Positions 1 to 10,839 of a stretch of DNA of 64,000 nt are shown here, piece after piece. The notes below the pieces were generated by a model. It saw only the letters and a list, made by a program, of their open reading frames with translations. It ran no database searches and was not told the DNA's origin. Position 1 is the first letter of the stretch. Every line of letters begins with the position of its first letter. The DNA is from Lindgomyces ingoldianus (taxonomy: Eukaryota > Ascomycota > Dothideomycetes > Pleosporales > Lindgomycetaceae), in contig NW_022985182.1 of NCBI RefSeq assembly GCF_010093535.1, forward strand, positions 252,749 to 316,748, read 5' to 3'. A program made the position numbers and the translations under genes.

Positions 1-754
1 CGTCGGCCCAGGCTCTTATGATAACGACAGTTTGAACGCTAAAGATTCTTGTGGACGGACGCCGTTGTTGTGGGCAGCACTAAATGGGCACAAGGCGGTG
101 GTTAGGCAACTGCTCGCGCGCGGAGCGGACGTGAACAGCAAAGATTCTAGATACGGACGGACGCCACTGTCGTGGGCGGCATGGTACGGGGACAAGTCAG
201 TAGTCCAGGAGCTGCTCGCAAAGGACGGCATCGATCCAGACTCTAACGACAATGCCGGCCGGACGCCGCTATCGTTGGCCGCAGAGAATGGGTACGAAGC
301 AGTGGTAAAGCTGCTGCTCGCGAAGGACTGCGTCGACCCAGACTCCAATGGCAACAATGGTTTGAACACTAAAGATTTTTATGGACGGACCCCGCTGTTG
401 TGGGCAGCACTAAATGGGCATAAAGCAGTGGTTAAGGAACTGCTCGCGGAGGGTGCAGTGGACGTGAACAACAAATACTCCAGATACGAAAAGTATCCCG
501 AGTCCGTAACGAACCAGGAGTATCGACAGCCCAGCTTAAGAAATATTGGGACTTGTACACGTCTGAGCATCCATTTCAATGGGATTGGTAGTCGGCATCT
601 TCATAAAATAGGCCTACGTGAGCAAGGTGAACATAGGTGCGTTATTTATTCGCATTTACGAATTAAATTCAACTTGCTAATAGGAAACATAGGGTTATCG
701 ACCTGGTTTGGGGAACCCTTAGCCTGGAACGGTACCCAAAGCCGTTTCAGCTGA
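1..754 (+). CDS. Ankyrin-repeat protein, 5'-truncated by window edge, 3' end uncertain
   Basis: The reading frame is already open at base 2 and runs to a stop at 752-754 with no convincing ATG, so the gene begins left of the window. The first ~160 codons are ankyrin repeats, seen as repeated GRTPLLWAALNGHKAVV and GRTPLSLAAENG motifs followed by LLA-x-GADVN or DPDSN hairpins, giving about four repeats. Ankyrin repeats are protein-binding scaffolds; no catalytic domain is visible. After about base 480 the frame loses ankyrin character (arginine- and isoleucine-rich, no known domain), so the true coding part probably ends or is spliced near 480-510, where a GTAACG donor-like site lies. It may be an upstream exon of the ankyrin gene at 790-1896 or a separate broken copy. 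Confidence 0.6.
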   Translation, partial: VGPGSYDNDSLNAKDSCGRTPLLWAALNGHKAVVRQLLARGADVNSKDSRYGRTPLSWAAWYGDKSVVQELLAKDGIDPDSNDNAGRTPLSLAAENGYEAVVKLLLAKDCVDPDSNGNNGLNTKDFYGRTPLLWAALNGHKAVVKELLAEGAVDVNNKYSRYEKYPESVTNQEYRQPSLRNIGTCTRLSIHFNGIGSRHLHKIGLREQGEHRCVIYSHLRIKFNLLIGNIGLSTWFGEPLAWNGTQSRFS

Positions 755-789
755 GAAAACAGGAACCAGTTCCCAATATCAACCCAGGT

Positions 790-1896
790 GTGTATATCCA
801 GGATTCATGGGAGTCTGCCTTAAGTGTACCGACACCCGCAATACATAAAAGCAGGAGCACCGGAATCCACAAACTCAGTCTCAGTAAATGGCTGGATCGT
901 GACTACAGACTATTGGAAATTTACTGTACCCAAGGAAAAGTTGCAGCTGTTCGAGCTTTGCTTGAAATTGGTTGCAATCCCGGAAAAGCCTTTCCACGCC
1001 ACCAAGCTCGTCCTGGGCCTATAATTAAAGCCGTCCAAGGGGCCAGCAGCAAACATAATAAATGCGTGCAGGAGCTTATCAAGCATAATGTTGATGTGAA
1101 CGTGGTGTCCAAGAGGAGCGGAAAGACGCCTCTGCATCTCGCTATTGAGAATGCTAACTTCAAGGGCTATCAAAATCTAATCCGCGATCTCATTGATGCA
1201 GGTGCGGACACAAATAAAGCAGACTTCGGAGGTCAGTATCCGCTCGTGAAGCTCTTTTACGGAAACGATTCAGGGCCGTTGGAAAAGCACCGTCTAGATG
1301 CCCTTGCATTCCTCCTGCACTCCTCTACCAAGGTCAATATCGTCCAGCCTAACACACTCAATACTCCGCTACACCTAGCGGTGCACCGCAAAGACGTTTG
1401 GGCTGTTGGGATGCTGCTTCACGAAGGTGCGAACGTTAATGCTAAAAATTCGTCCGGTATAAGCCCGCTGCTGCTGACCGCCAACCAATTCCAGCGCCCG
1501 ATGGCGCATGATCATATCTGCGTTCTCAAGCTACTGCTTGCAAACCCTGGGATTGCTGTGGATAGTAAGGCCGACCCCGACGAACAGACGCCCTTGCACC
1601 ACGCCGTTAAGGCCGGTACTCTGGAAGCTATCGAGATTCTCCTCGCGCACGGAGCCGATCCACTCTGCAAGGACAAGAATAGGCGCGACGCACTCGCTCT
1701 CGCCAACCAGAATACCGCTAATCTGCCGCTTGTGGACCAGGCCGACATCATGGCTCGGCTGCGGGACGCTATGACGACGATGTGGCCCATTGGGGAAGAC
1801 AAGCGCGGTATTGAAGTAGCGTGTGAGGCCTCAAACACTGCATTCATGCCGATCGTAACCCATGGTGGTAAACCCAGCGTGTGTGCACCGGGTTGA
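790..1896 (+). CDS. Ankyrin-repeat protein (main 3' exon)
   Basis: A 368-codon open frame ending TGA at 1894-1896 carries at least five ankyrin units: GKTPLHLAIEN, NTPLHLAVHRKDVWAVGMLL, SGISPLLLTAN, QTPLHHAVKAGTLEAIEILL and the preceding KVAAVRALLEIGCNPG. The frame opens with GTG, and the first in-frame ATG lies deep in the repeats, so this is most likely the last exon of a gene whose first exon lies in 480-790 or further left. The C-terminus after the last repeat (about 60 residues) has no recognised domain. Role: a probable intracellular protein-interaction scaffold of the large fungal ankyrin family; the specific function is unknown. Composition is balanced and no internal stops are seen, unlike the decayed DNA downstream. 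Confidence 0.65.
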   Translation: MYIQDSWESALSVPTPAIHKSRSTGIHKLSLSKWLDRDYRLLEIYCTQGKVAAVRALLEIGCNPGKAFPRHQARPGPIIKAVQGASSKHNKCVQELIKHNVDVNVVSKRSGKTPLHLAIENANFKGYQNLIRDLIDAGADTNKADFGGQYPLVKLFYGNDSGPLEKHRLDALAFLLHSSTKVNIVQPNTLNTPLHLAVHRKDVWAVGMLLHEGANVNAKNSSGISPLLLTANQFQRPMAHDHICVLKLLLANPGIAVDSKADPDEQTPLHHAVKAGTLEAIEILLAHGADPLCKDKNRRDALALANQNTANLPLVDQADIMARLRDAMTTMWPIGEDKRGIEVACEASNTAFMPIVTHGGKPSVCAPG

Positions 1897-2790
1897 GATA
1901 TTAGTAATCCGATAGATCAGTTCACTCGTATTTGTGAGCATGTAGTAACGATAGAGTGAGATATAGGGAGCATGTTTATTTTAGAATCATAAGAATTGAA
2001 CTGACTCGTGCGTGTTATATACGCGTCAACAAAATCTTGTTGGGCAATGCCAGCTCAATAATCTCTCAAAAATTATCCTAAATGGTCCTATTTACGGTTT
2101 GCCCCCACTAGGGCGTGTTGATATGTAAGCCTTGCCCTATGCTATCCTACCCTCTCACCTCTACGATGCCGGCCAAGATCCCACCCGAGTTAACCCTAAA
2201 ATCCTATTGCTACGCTTGCAACCCGTCTTTCAGAACGGTATGACCTCTTTGACCCACGCCATGCACTGTTCACACTGTGAAGCCCTAAATTAGAAGGAGG
2301 CAGCGCTATACATGACTCTGTTGCAAATGGAGAGGTGGTGTAAGCATGCAGCTATGTAGAAATCTGATGAAGTGAAGTGTATTGGTCTAAGTCTAAGTGC
2401 TCTGTTGCAGAGTATTTATTTACATCTATGATGGCGGGGCAGTGAGGGCCATGGCAATGGCTAAGGGGATATAGTGAAGGTAGTAGGAGCTATAGTGAAG
2501 GAAGTAGGAGCTATAGTAACCGCAGTAGGGGCTGTTGAGGCACAGGGAAGGAAGGTTTCTGTACCAAGTCCATTTCGGCTTTTGAACCTGAGCATACAAG
2601 GGTGTGAAACTGAGCAGTGACTAAGTAACATGAGATTGTGGCTGTGCAATCCTGAGCAGGTCTTAGTAGCCTGAGCAAACCTGAGCAAGCTAAGTATTAG
2701 CCCGAATCTTGGACACCAACAGTTATATGAGTTACCAGCCTCGCTTGGCGCAGAAGTAAATATATGGAAAGCTCGTTCAAAAAAGAACTA
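1897..2790. other. Gene-free stretch
   Basis: No reading frame here looks protein-coding. The left part resembles a 3' flank. At 2470-2520 there is a short GTAGGAGCTATAGTGAAGG direct duplication. The DNA next to the aminotransferase remnant is probably decayed repeat sequence. Confidence 0.4.
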
Positions 2791-2794
2791 AAGT

Positions 2795-3325
2795 GTCAAT
2801 TTACAAGAGCTGGAGGCAATGATCAAACCGAACACGAAATTGAAAGTCATCAAGTTTGTTGAATGGCCAGCTTTTCGTACCCTGCTAATGCTCTCTAGCG
2901 ACCCATAGAAGCCAACAGGTGCCATTATACCGAAGGGCCAACTCGACAAAATCATTGAGTTGGTCAATTCAAAGGCATTCAGATCCTCTCGGACGAGGTA
3001 TACCGTCCAGTGTTGCATTCCATCACGCCTGCCTCCTACGACTTTCCACCATCCACCGTGTCACCAGGTTACAAGAACTCGATATCCACAAGTTCTCTCC
3101 ACAAAGCATACTCACTAGCCAGTACCCGCGTCGAGTGGATAGCATCGCGCAGTCAAGCCATCATCAAAACGATACCTAATGTTCGCGACTACACCACCAT
3201 CTCAGTCAGCCCAGCTCGACTCTGCCGTAGCTGCATTCGCACTCAACACCAATACGGTGCATGCTCTCCTGGTGCGGAATATACAGTTCGCAACGGCTAG
3301 CCTTGAGATCCTCGACAAGTTCGTA
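2795..3325 (+). pseudogene. Remnant of a class I/II PLP-dependent aminotransferase
   Basis: Pieces of a fold-type I aminotransferase appear in order but in different frames. 2795 onward reads VNLQELEAMIKPNTKLKVI. Near 2917 comes KPTGAIIPKGQLDKIIELV, corresponding to the family's NNPTG loop. Then from about 2968 comes ILSDEVYRPVLHSITP, followed by STSSLHKAYSLASTRVEWIA, where the lysine of HKAYS is the expected PLP Schiff-base residue. Near 3220 a further frame gives LDSAVAAFALNTNTVHALL. At least two frame changes, the damaged NNP motif (with a TAG) and the missing N-terminal half and C-terminal domain show that it cannot make an enzyme. It looks like the middle of a gene that decayed inside a repeat-rich zone. 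Confidence 0.72.
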
Positions 3326-3379
3326 GGGCCTCCCACGCTCCCAGAGCATATCTATTGAAGTATGGGGTTTAGAGTCACG

Positions 3380-4285
3380 GCAGTGGTTGATCGTATATAT
3401 TAATGGAGAGAAGAGACTAAGGAGCAGACTATATACTAAGGGTGCTAGTAGCGCCCTAGCGGCACTTGCTGTCTACTAATAGTAGACAAAAAACAATAGG
3501 GATTGCACCCAGCGCTTCCAACGAGGCGTAGTACGTTGTACTCTAGTTAAAACAGCTAATATTATAGGTTTCTAGAGACGCAGGACTAAAGTCTAAATAG
3601 CTATTAAATAACTAATTCTCCCTATTAACATAAGCAAAGAGGTCTAAAAGCTTGCTGCTTACTACCTTATTCTGTAGCTAGCAGCAGATTACCTTGCCCT
3701 GCTCCTCTAAAAGCGTTAAATCTGCGCTATAAGCCTATACTTTTAACAGTGTATAATTGCCTTACAACATAGTCTTGTTCTTTATGCGTAACTTAATTGC
3801 GCTAAGGGCAACACTTATGTTAAGTCTAACAGCTATATATTATTCTAGTTAATTATAAACTTAACCCTAGTGTTATAATTACAGTCCTCTAGGAACTGCT
3901 GCGACTAATCTTTAGCTATAGATAGTATACTATTACAGGATAAGGCAAGAGATGCGGTGTAGAGGGTTATTAACTTCTGCAGCCTACAAGACTGCGCAAA
4001 ATAGGCAATAGAGGTATCTAATTAACTAAATAAAGCCTGTAAAGCAGTAAAGCGCATAGATAGTAATAAGCATTTTTAAGACAACAGACTGCAGATAGAT
4101 AGATTAAAAGACTTAGAAACCCTTCTAAACGCTCCCACAGGCCTACTGTTTGCTAGAGCCCTTCTACTCCTCTAAAATCACTATACAAACTTCCTAAAAG
4201 GGTAATACAGTCTGTACTACGTACTGTACCTAGGGCATTATTAAAAGTACGGTACAGCTCACAAACTTAGTACGTTGGTACCGCT
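3380..4285. repeat. A+T-rich, TpA-rich decayed DNA (RIP-like)
   Basis: About 0.9 kb rich in TA, CTA and TTAA steps with frequent stops on both strands and no coding frame. This is the texture left by repeat-induced point mutation of transposon DNA. The right border (4200-4290) contains GTACTGTACC- and GGTACAGCTC-type palindromic words before composition returns to normal. No element type can be recognised. Confidence 0.5.
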
Positions 4286-4469
4286 CACGTGACCGTTACA
4301 GTTCACTTTACACGGACCGTAGTACGGCCTGTTAGAAGCCCTGATTGCACCTTCCAAAAGCATCGACCACAACTCTCTTCAGCACATCTAATCCAAGATC
4401 CAGCAGCTCCAGTCAGCCTAGCAAGCGCACCTTCGACGACAAACAAGCTTCACATCGTCTCTGCTCAGC

Positions 4470-4841
4470 ATGTCCAACCTAGTCACGGAGTGCGAACAAC
4501 TCGTTAATAAGGGCATTCCGAACGAGTTTAACGAGGCCGACGCGACAATCATCGGTGAAGCACCAGCTAAATTTGTCGAATGGGGCTCCGTGTCGCTCTG
4601 GGGCCAACACACAGGCACGGGCGGTAAGAGCATCAACCTTAGGGTGCCGGGCATTATGGCGTGGCTCAAGACTCTAGCCGCAAGTGGTACGGGACCTGCT
4701 GGCGAGTATAATGGTATTACGTACAAGTTTATTAGCAGTACGTTGTTACTCGCGGCCCTTGACTACAGGAGAAGAATGCTAACAGATGAACCTTACCTAG
4801 ACAAAGACTCCGGCGCGACTAGCCCAGTCTCAATCCTCTAA
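4470..4841 (+). CDS. Small hypothetical protein, 123 aa
   Basis: A single ATG-initiated frame, not recognised as any family. The protein begins MSNLVTECEQLVNKGIPNEF, is soluble, has no signal peptide or membrane span, and has a glycine-rich middle (HTGTGGKSINLRVPG) followed by a helical stretch (LLLAALDYRRRML). Codon use and amino-acid composition are balanced, unlike the decayed DNA on both sides, which argues that it is or recently was a real gene. The upstream 180 bases are pyrimidine/CA-rich like a promoter or leader. It could also be the 5' exon of a longer gene, but nothing downstream continues it. Confidence 0.5.
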   Translation: MSNLVTECEQLVNKGIPNEFNEADATIIGEAPAKFVEWGSVSLWGQHTGTGGKSINLRVPGIMAWLKTLAASGTGPAGEYNGITYKFISSTLLLAALDYRRRMLTDEPYLDKDSGATSPVSIL

Positions 4842-5687
4842 GGTCTATAACCAGCACATATAGAAAGAGGTGGGCTCAGCATGTTCGTACTGGAACGTTT
4901 CCTTTGCCGACGTCCCGTCGCCGCTGAGTGCTTTTTCTCGCCCCGCTGCTTCCAACTGTTCTGTTCTTTCCAACTATCACCCACTCCCAACTATGCTTCT
5001 TATTTGGCGGCATACTTTGTCACTCCAGAGAAGCCATTCTCCAGCTACATACTCCTTTTCCCTAAATTATATCGTCTATAATTAAACAATAGCACAGCCA
5101 CTTCTAGGCATACAAACTCCCAATGTAATCCTAATCCTCGCGTGATATAGTGACTGTTTAAAACTAGTTTTCAAGTTGTTGTATCTCTCCTGGTATTCTT
5201 AAGGCGATGGAATCTCCACCTTTGTTAGCACTAGCTCTACCACATTGTTAGACAAGTCCTCGTTGCTAGGCTTGTACAATTAATATTTTTCTAAGTGTCT
5301 ATAAAAGCCTTAAAGCAGCTAACAGAGTCCTGGTAATGCTTTACGCATCCTTGCTCAGTGCATTCCTCTAGAAGCCTATGCAAGGCCATCTACAGGCTTC
5401 TGCTCCTTAGTGGGAAGAAGGTAGCTGTTGTATGTACAGGAAACTTTAGTGGGGCGTTACGTTTACAAAGTTAAAAAAGATTAGAGCGAAAACGCATCTA
5501 CTATTATTGTAGATTCCTGACAATATTAGGGAAATAGGTAACTATCTAGAGAGGACAGAGGAGAGCCTCTTACAAGGGGTTGGAAGTCTAGGGCTCTGCA
5601 ATCTAAAGGATTAAAACAGGCGTTAACTATGCGCGTGAGGCGTGGCGCAATCTACTAGGATTTAGTACAGTTAAGGTAGGTCGTTAG
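4842..5687. other. Gene-free, partly A+T-rich decayed DNA
   Basis: No supported gene. From about 5090 the sequence becomes TA-rich with stops in all frames, similar to 3380-4285, and stays so until the phosphatase stop codon. The 4870-5085 frames are pyrimidine-rich by-products. Confidence 0.4.
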
Positions 5688-6263
5688 TTACAAGGACGTT
5701 ACGCCGATTGGTTCGTTTCCAGTCATCCCAGCCTCCTGCAATCTCTTTGTCCTCTTCGCCAGGTAAACCGCATATTCTGCCTTGGGAACTCCCGGTGCCA
5801 CCCAGACGTTGCCCCCGACCGCTCCCCATACCTCTAACTGCTCCTTAAAGTTATCGTTCGGCTTGATCTTCCTCTTTTCTCCTACAAAGGCCAAGGCGGC
5901 GGCAAGGTCGTACTGATAAGTTTGCATTATATAGGCGATCACAGCCGTAGCAGACCGCGACACGCCTCGGTCGCAATGGACGAGGACGGAACCGGAATCC
6001 AGACGCTGGTTGATGAAGTCGCAAATGTCGGCAAGTTCGGGCAGCAGATCCTGCGTCATGCTGTCTTCGCACTTTATGAAGAGGTGGTTTCCTTTAGGGA
6101 TGATCTTCTTATACCAGGGCTGGCTCCAATGGACCCATTGCCCCCCACTGAGAGAGACCACGGCGGTGATGTTGTACTCGCCGAGGATTTTCTGATCACG
6201 AGAACTCGTGCTATCGCCAAGGTAAAGTTGACCGGCGATCTTGGTGATTGACGGGTTCGGCAT
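5688..6263 (-). CDS. Dual-specificity protein phosphatase (atypical DSP)
   Basis: A 191-aa intronless protein with the cysteine-phosphatase signature HCDRGVSRS (catalytic Cys97, phosphate-binding Arg103), matching HCxxGxxRS. It dephosphorylates phospho-Tyr/Ser/Thr or related substrates through a cysteinyl-phosphate intermediate. N-terminal TKIAGQLYLGD and NITAVVSLS are the typical DSP beta strands, and Asp67 in the CEDS loop is placed like a general acid. Start: the frame extends upstream to a GTG, but the first ATG (6263, context ACCATGC) sits just before the conserved domain. Beyond the domain there is a basic C-terminal tail (YLAKRTKRLQEAG). It stands alone between decayed stretches; the substrate is unknown. 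Confidence 0.85.
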   Translation of the reverse strand: MPNPSITKIAGQLYLGDSTSSRDQKILGEYNITAVVSLSGGQWVHWSQPWYKKIIPKGNHLFIKCEDSMTQDLLPELADICDFINQRLDSGSVLVHCDRGVSRSATAVIAYIMQTYQYDLAAALAFVGEKRKIKPNDNFKEQLEVWGAVGGNVWVAPGVPKAEYAVYLAKRTKRLQEAGMTGNEPIGVTSL

Positions 6264-9100
6264 GGTTATCGTGCGGTGGATTGTGGGGACGGGGCCAGCG
6301 GCTGCATTAGACTGGGAGCGGCGCACCGAGGATTGTAGCCTTTACTCGGTCACGTTTTTCGCCACATCCTCGGGAATAGCCGATAAGTGGTAAAAGGTTA
6401 ACACCATGAGCTAGAAATGTCACAATATAATAGAATTTAAGGGTTTTATAGCATTTAACTAAAGAAATTATTATTGCCTTAGATCTTAATACGTTAACAA
6501 AACTTTGCCTTAAACCTCTAGCACTTAGAGTTAATAGTACGTTGTAGGAGGTCATGCTATGCCTGTGTTATCTCCACCTTAATTGTCTCTCTTGCCAGCG
6601 TCCTATAATAACACTGTGACCTAAGGATCCTAAATCTATCTTTAGAGGATTCTAAAATAGCGCCTGTTACATCCTATTTGTCTAGCTTCTATTAACAGAG
6701 CTTAAGTGTCTAATCTTCTAGGGTTTTAATAATCTGCTCCCTATTAGCAGAGGGAGGTAGTTTAGTTCCTTGTTTCGTCTTTACTTGCTAAATAAAATCT
6801 TTTCTTAAGATTTCCCCTTATAAGTAAATAGAGGTAGAGAAGGAATAGACATAGACAGAAAAACAGTAAGGAGATAGAAGCTAGGGAGAATGGATAAGAT
6901 AGTAGGGGGCCGTTTGCCTTATAGCGTTCGACATTCGGCCGACACTAGAGCTAACTTCCGGGGTATTTTGCATGACTGGCCTATTCCTAGGACATCAGAT
7001 GGCCTATTTCAAGACTTCATTACCAGCTTACCCTTGCAGTTGTCTTTCGCGTAGAGCTAACGGAAACTACGCTAGTATTTTCTACAATTAGAACTAGCTA
7101 ACGAAGTTAGGATGGAATGGTGAGTTGGAAAGCGAGCACCTGAGCCGTAGCGGTGCAAACTGAGCAGCGGGTGAGCTGAAGTTGAGCCGAGTGTTATTAT
7201 GCTTTTAAATCTAGGATACGGTGCTAATCAAAAGGGGAGGTGGGAAGAGGTCAGTTAGTGTCTGAGATACGCGTACATATATAGTCAGCTCAGAACTCTC
7301 TCACGTTCCTCAGACTAGGCTGGACTAGGTCAAGGCCTTACAATATACTCGCCCAAATCCCCCAGCTTGGCTCTCACCAAGTTGGTGAACTCGCCTGTCC
7401 TCAATCCCCTGCTTGTACCTCCAATACGCCGAAGGCGGGTGAGTGGGAAGTATTTGGGTGATTAACAGTCATGAAACTTGGCGCGCTAACGGCAGATTAT
7501 TTATGGCCCCATTCAAAGGAATGAACCTTTCTTCCCTTAGTTTAAGGGTATTAGAAAGAGGCTAAATAACCTAGTTATTGCCTACAGAAGACCTATAATG
7601 TAGATAAAACAAGACTTGTGTTAAGAATTCTTAGCTTTGTTAAAGTCCTTGTAGGCAAGAACAACCTGAAAGATTATAGAGGCGCAGGTGTTGAGCAAAC
7701 AATACTAACTACAATCAAGTGCATATATATAGACAGTGAGTCTCTTCTCTTACTAATTTTCTAGCTATCCCTAACCTAATAAAGTTATTGGACTACATAA
7801 TCTACTTCGAAATATTGTTACGCGTGTTCTAAATCTAGATATACTCACTCTAAGGTTAGATACAATCCTATATGTGTGTTTAATCCCTCAACTAAAGCAT
7901 AGGCACATTAGAAACTATGTATTCTAATTCCCAACAACTTTAGGACGCACAGGTTGCTCAAAATATTAGCCAGTGCCGTGGTGTTTTGCTTCGCTAGAAC
8001 AACGCAAAAGAAGATGCAATATAGCCCTCAGTACAGCTGTACATGCAGTAGGACGCAATTAGTCAGGGCCTACCTTCCGGTGTTGCCCGGGATTCTCTCT
8101 AGGGTTGAACCGTAGCCGAATGCAAGGCCAAGAGGGGATTTCAAGCCGGTAATGGCCATCTATTAAGGGCTCGTAGGCTATCTTGTAACGGCCTGTAAGC
8201 CTCATGCTACTGGTGCGACAAAGTCGACTTTAATAGAGCGGAACAAAGTTGATATACTTCTTGGCGCAGAGTCATGTTTGCTGGGAGAGAATGTTGGTTC
8301 CGGATATATTCGCTGCTTTATAAGATCAGACTTTGGGTTCTTCGAAGCGGACTCTGCGCTTTTTATTTGTTGACTCTTCGAGTGTGTTCCCCCTATCAAC
8401 AAAGTCAGTAGCGGGCCTTGTTCTGTTGTGCAGGCCGATGCCGCCCATCCTTCTGGGCGACTAGCTGTTTGCGATAACGAGCTATATCAGCACGATTTTA
8501 TTTGCACCCTAGCTTCTAGCAACTTCCCTTCTTCTCTCAGTCCGACGGTCGCTTCAAATTCTGCCCAGAGTCCCATAGAATTACTGAACATATCCGGCTT
8601 CAATCTTTGATGGGCAAAGCTGGCTGAGCATTTAGCGAGTTTACCCTCCAAATCTAACATCAGAGTGAAGCCTGTCACTCCTATAACTCCAACCGTAGAT
8701 CACTCTTCACATCTCGTTCAAGATCTAGTTTAGTAACGTAAGCTCACTACAAGGCATGCCTGAAGAATGCCAGCCAACACCGAATTGATGAACAGCCTAA
8801 CGTGTTTACCCGCCGGGACAATTGCAAACCCGTTGGACCATCGTTCATCCACAACCCCGACATCCAATCCTCCATCTCGCATTCCCTTCCATATAATCTC
8901 ATACTATCCCCATCCGCCTTTACTTTCCCGAAACCTGTTGTCTGACATTGCATGGCTTTTGCGGACTTTATCGTGCAAGGCGGAGATAAGCGGAAAGTCC
9001 GAAATGGGGGAACAACATCGTGAGGAGACTCATGCCGAAAGGAGGGTATAAAGAGGGGGGATAGAGAGGGGATCGAGGGCATATTCATGCTAGATACGTC
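6264..9100. other. 2.8 kb gene-free zone, partly RIP-like
   Basis: 6380-7000 and 7540-7930 are TA-rich with stops in every frame. 7100-7480 and 8000-9100 are more balanced but hold only short frames without family resemblance. Nothing here is supported as a gene. The stretch just before 9100 may contain the promoter and first exon of the dehydrogenase. Confidence 0.4.
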
Positions 9101-9109
9101 GGTTTCTAG

Positions 9110-10261
9110 ATACCTTTCATCAGTCTACTTGTAAAAATTGCATCGCAATCTCTTCCTGCAACTCACTACGCTCTTGTTCAACGCGCGCACAACGAGCCCC
9201 TGGAGCTTAAGAGTGTTCCTGTTCAGGAAGTTCTACCTGGGTCAGCCGTTGTAAAGATTGTCTCAACACCGGTCGTGTCGTACGCGAAAGAAGTATACAA
9301 TGGAACGCGCAATTACCTTTATCCTTCGCCCTTTACCCCAGGGACTATGGCTATAGGCAGGGTTGTTGCTTTTGGTCACGATTCAACCAACCTACAGGAG
9401 GGGCAGCTGGTCTACGTCGATTGCATGATACGCAGTCGAGACAACCCCAGCGATGTGTTCTTGCACGGCTTACACGAGGGATTTACCCCCGGGACGAGGA
9501 AGTTAATGAGTGAAGTCTGGAGGGATGGTTGTTGGGCGGGCTATTGTCGGATTCCGCTAGAAAATGTATATCCATTGAAAGAAGGGCTTTTAATGAAAGA
9601 GTTGGGATATCGGGAGACAGACTTGGCGACCATTGGACGATATATGGTTGTGTACGGAGGATTGAAAGATATTAATCTTCAAGCTGGTGAGACGATTGCT
9701 GTGGCTCCAGCGACTGGGGGATTTGGGGGTGCAGCGGTCATGGTAGCTATTGCGATGGGTGCGACGGTTATTGCGATGGGTCGGAATGAATCTGTTTTGG
9801 CAAATATTTCGAGCAAGTTCGAGGACGGGAGAGTCAAAGTTGTGAAGATGACCGGAGATGTGGAGCAGGATACTAGAGAGCTGAGGAAAGCGGCGAGAGG
9901 ACCTATCGATGCTGCTTTCGACATTGCACCACCTATGGCCGCGAAGTCTACTCACCTCAAGGCCTGCATTTCGGCAATGAGACATGGTGGAAGGATCAGC
10001 TTGATGGCAGGGCTGCAGGGGGACTCCTCAATTCCATATCATGCTGTCATGCATAAGGATTTGACGCTGAAGGGAAAGTGGATGTATGGGAGGGATGAAG
10101 TCTTGGGGGTCATTAGATTAGTTGAGACAGGGGTACTGAAGATTGGAGAGCCAGGAGGGTTGAAGATTGCTGGGAATTACCCATACAAGGATTGGGAGAA
10201 GGCGCTTGATGCAGCGAATACGAATTCGGGGTGGGAGGCGTTTGTGGTGATGAGACCATGA
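9110..10261 (+). CDS. MDR-superfamily alcohol dehydrogenase-like oxidoreductase, 5' end unresolved
   Basis: The open frame from 9110 to the stop at 10259-10261 encodes a GroES-like N-terminal part (YALVQRAHNEPLELKSVPV, then SPFTPGTMAIGRVVAFG) and a Rossmann domain with the nucleotide-binding stretch APATGGFGGAAVMVAIAMGA. It belongs to the medium-chain dehydrogenase/reductase family and probably reduces or oxidises a small alcohol or ketone with NAD(P)H. The catalytic-zinc GHE motif and the four-cysteine structural zinc lobe are not evident. No ATG exists between the in-frame TAG at 9107-9109 and the conserved start of the domain; the next ATG (9347) is inside it. So a short first exon lies upstream, or the start is lost. 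The body has no internal stops. Confidence 0.75.
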   Translation: MPFISLLVKIASQSLPATHYALVQRAHNEPLELKSVPVQEVLPGSAVVKIVSTPVVSYAKEVYNGTRNYLYPSPFTPGTMAIGRVVAFGHDSTNLQEGQLVYVDCMIRSRDNPSDVFLHGLHEGFTPGTRKLMSEVWRDGCWAGYCRIPLENVYPLKEGLLMKELGYRETDLATIGRYMVVYGGLKDINLQAGETIAVAPATGGFGGAAVMVAIAMGATVIAMGRNESVLANISSKFEDGRVKVVKMTGDVEQDTRELRKAARGPIDAAFDIAPPMAAKSTHLKACISAMRHGGRISLMAGLQGDSSIPYHAVMHKDLTLKGKWMYGRDEVLGVIRLVETGVLKIGEPGGLKIAGNYPYKDWEKALDAANTNSGWEAFVVMRP

Positions 10262-10839
10262 AAGGTTCACCTTCTACATGATGGATGGCTTCAAGACATA
10301 CGATGTACGCAGATACAGGTATACCTTGTAAAGTACTAAATTGTATGGTTCTCATTGCAATGTATTTTGTAGCTGCAATTTGGGGAAATCCGACCGCGAT
10401 AAGATTGGATAGACTCCCTACAGCCATATTCAGGTCGATATATCTCGAGGAAAGCTTGGATCTTGTACCCACTGTGCAGAGAAACCATTGGGAGGATTGA
10501 GGTGACTACCTCCCCTACACACGCGCCATAGTTACTCTCGCAGTCTATGTGTTACCCCTGGTCTATCGTGCGTTGCCCTGCCTGGTATCGCGGGTTTCAA
10601 CTCAATCTATTTCTTCTCTATTAGAGAGAAAATGAACCAAAGACCACATCAGGGTCTCTGGACATGCTGGACTCGAGAGGTCCAGATGGTATTGAAGCGT
10701 AACGCAAAAGCTTAGGGAAGAAGAGCCGAGCACTAAGACCTTGTTAAGACAAACCGCGCGTAGAACATAGTCACTCTATGATGGTATTTCGAGAAGAAGG
10801 AAACGTATGTTGCACTATATTTCTCCGCCATGTCGAGCT

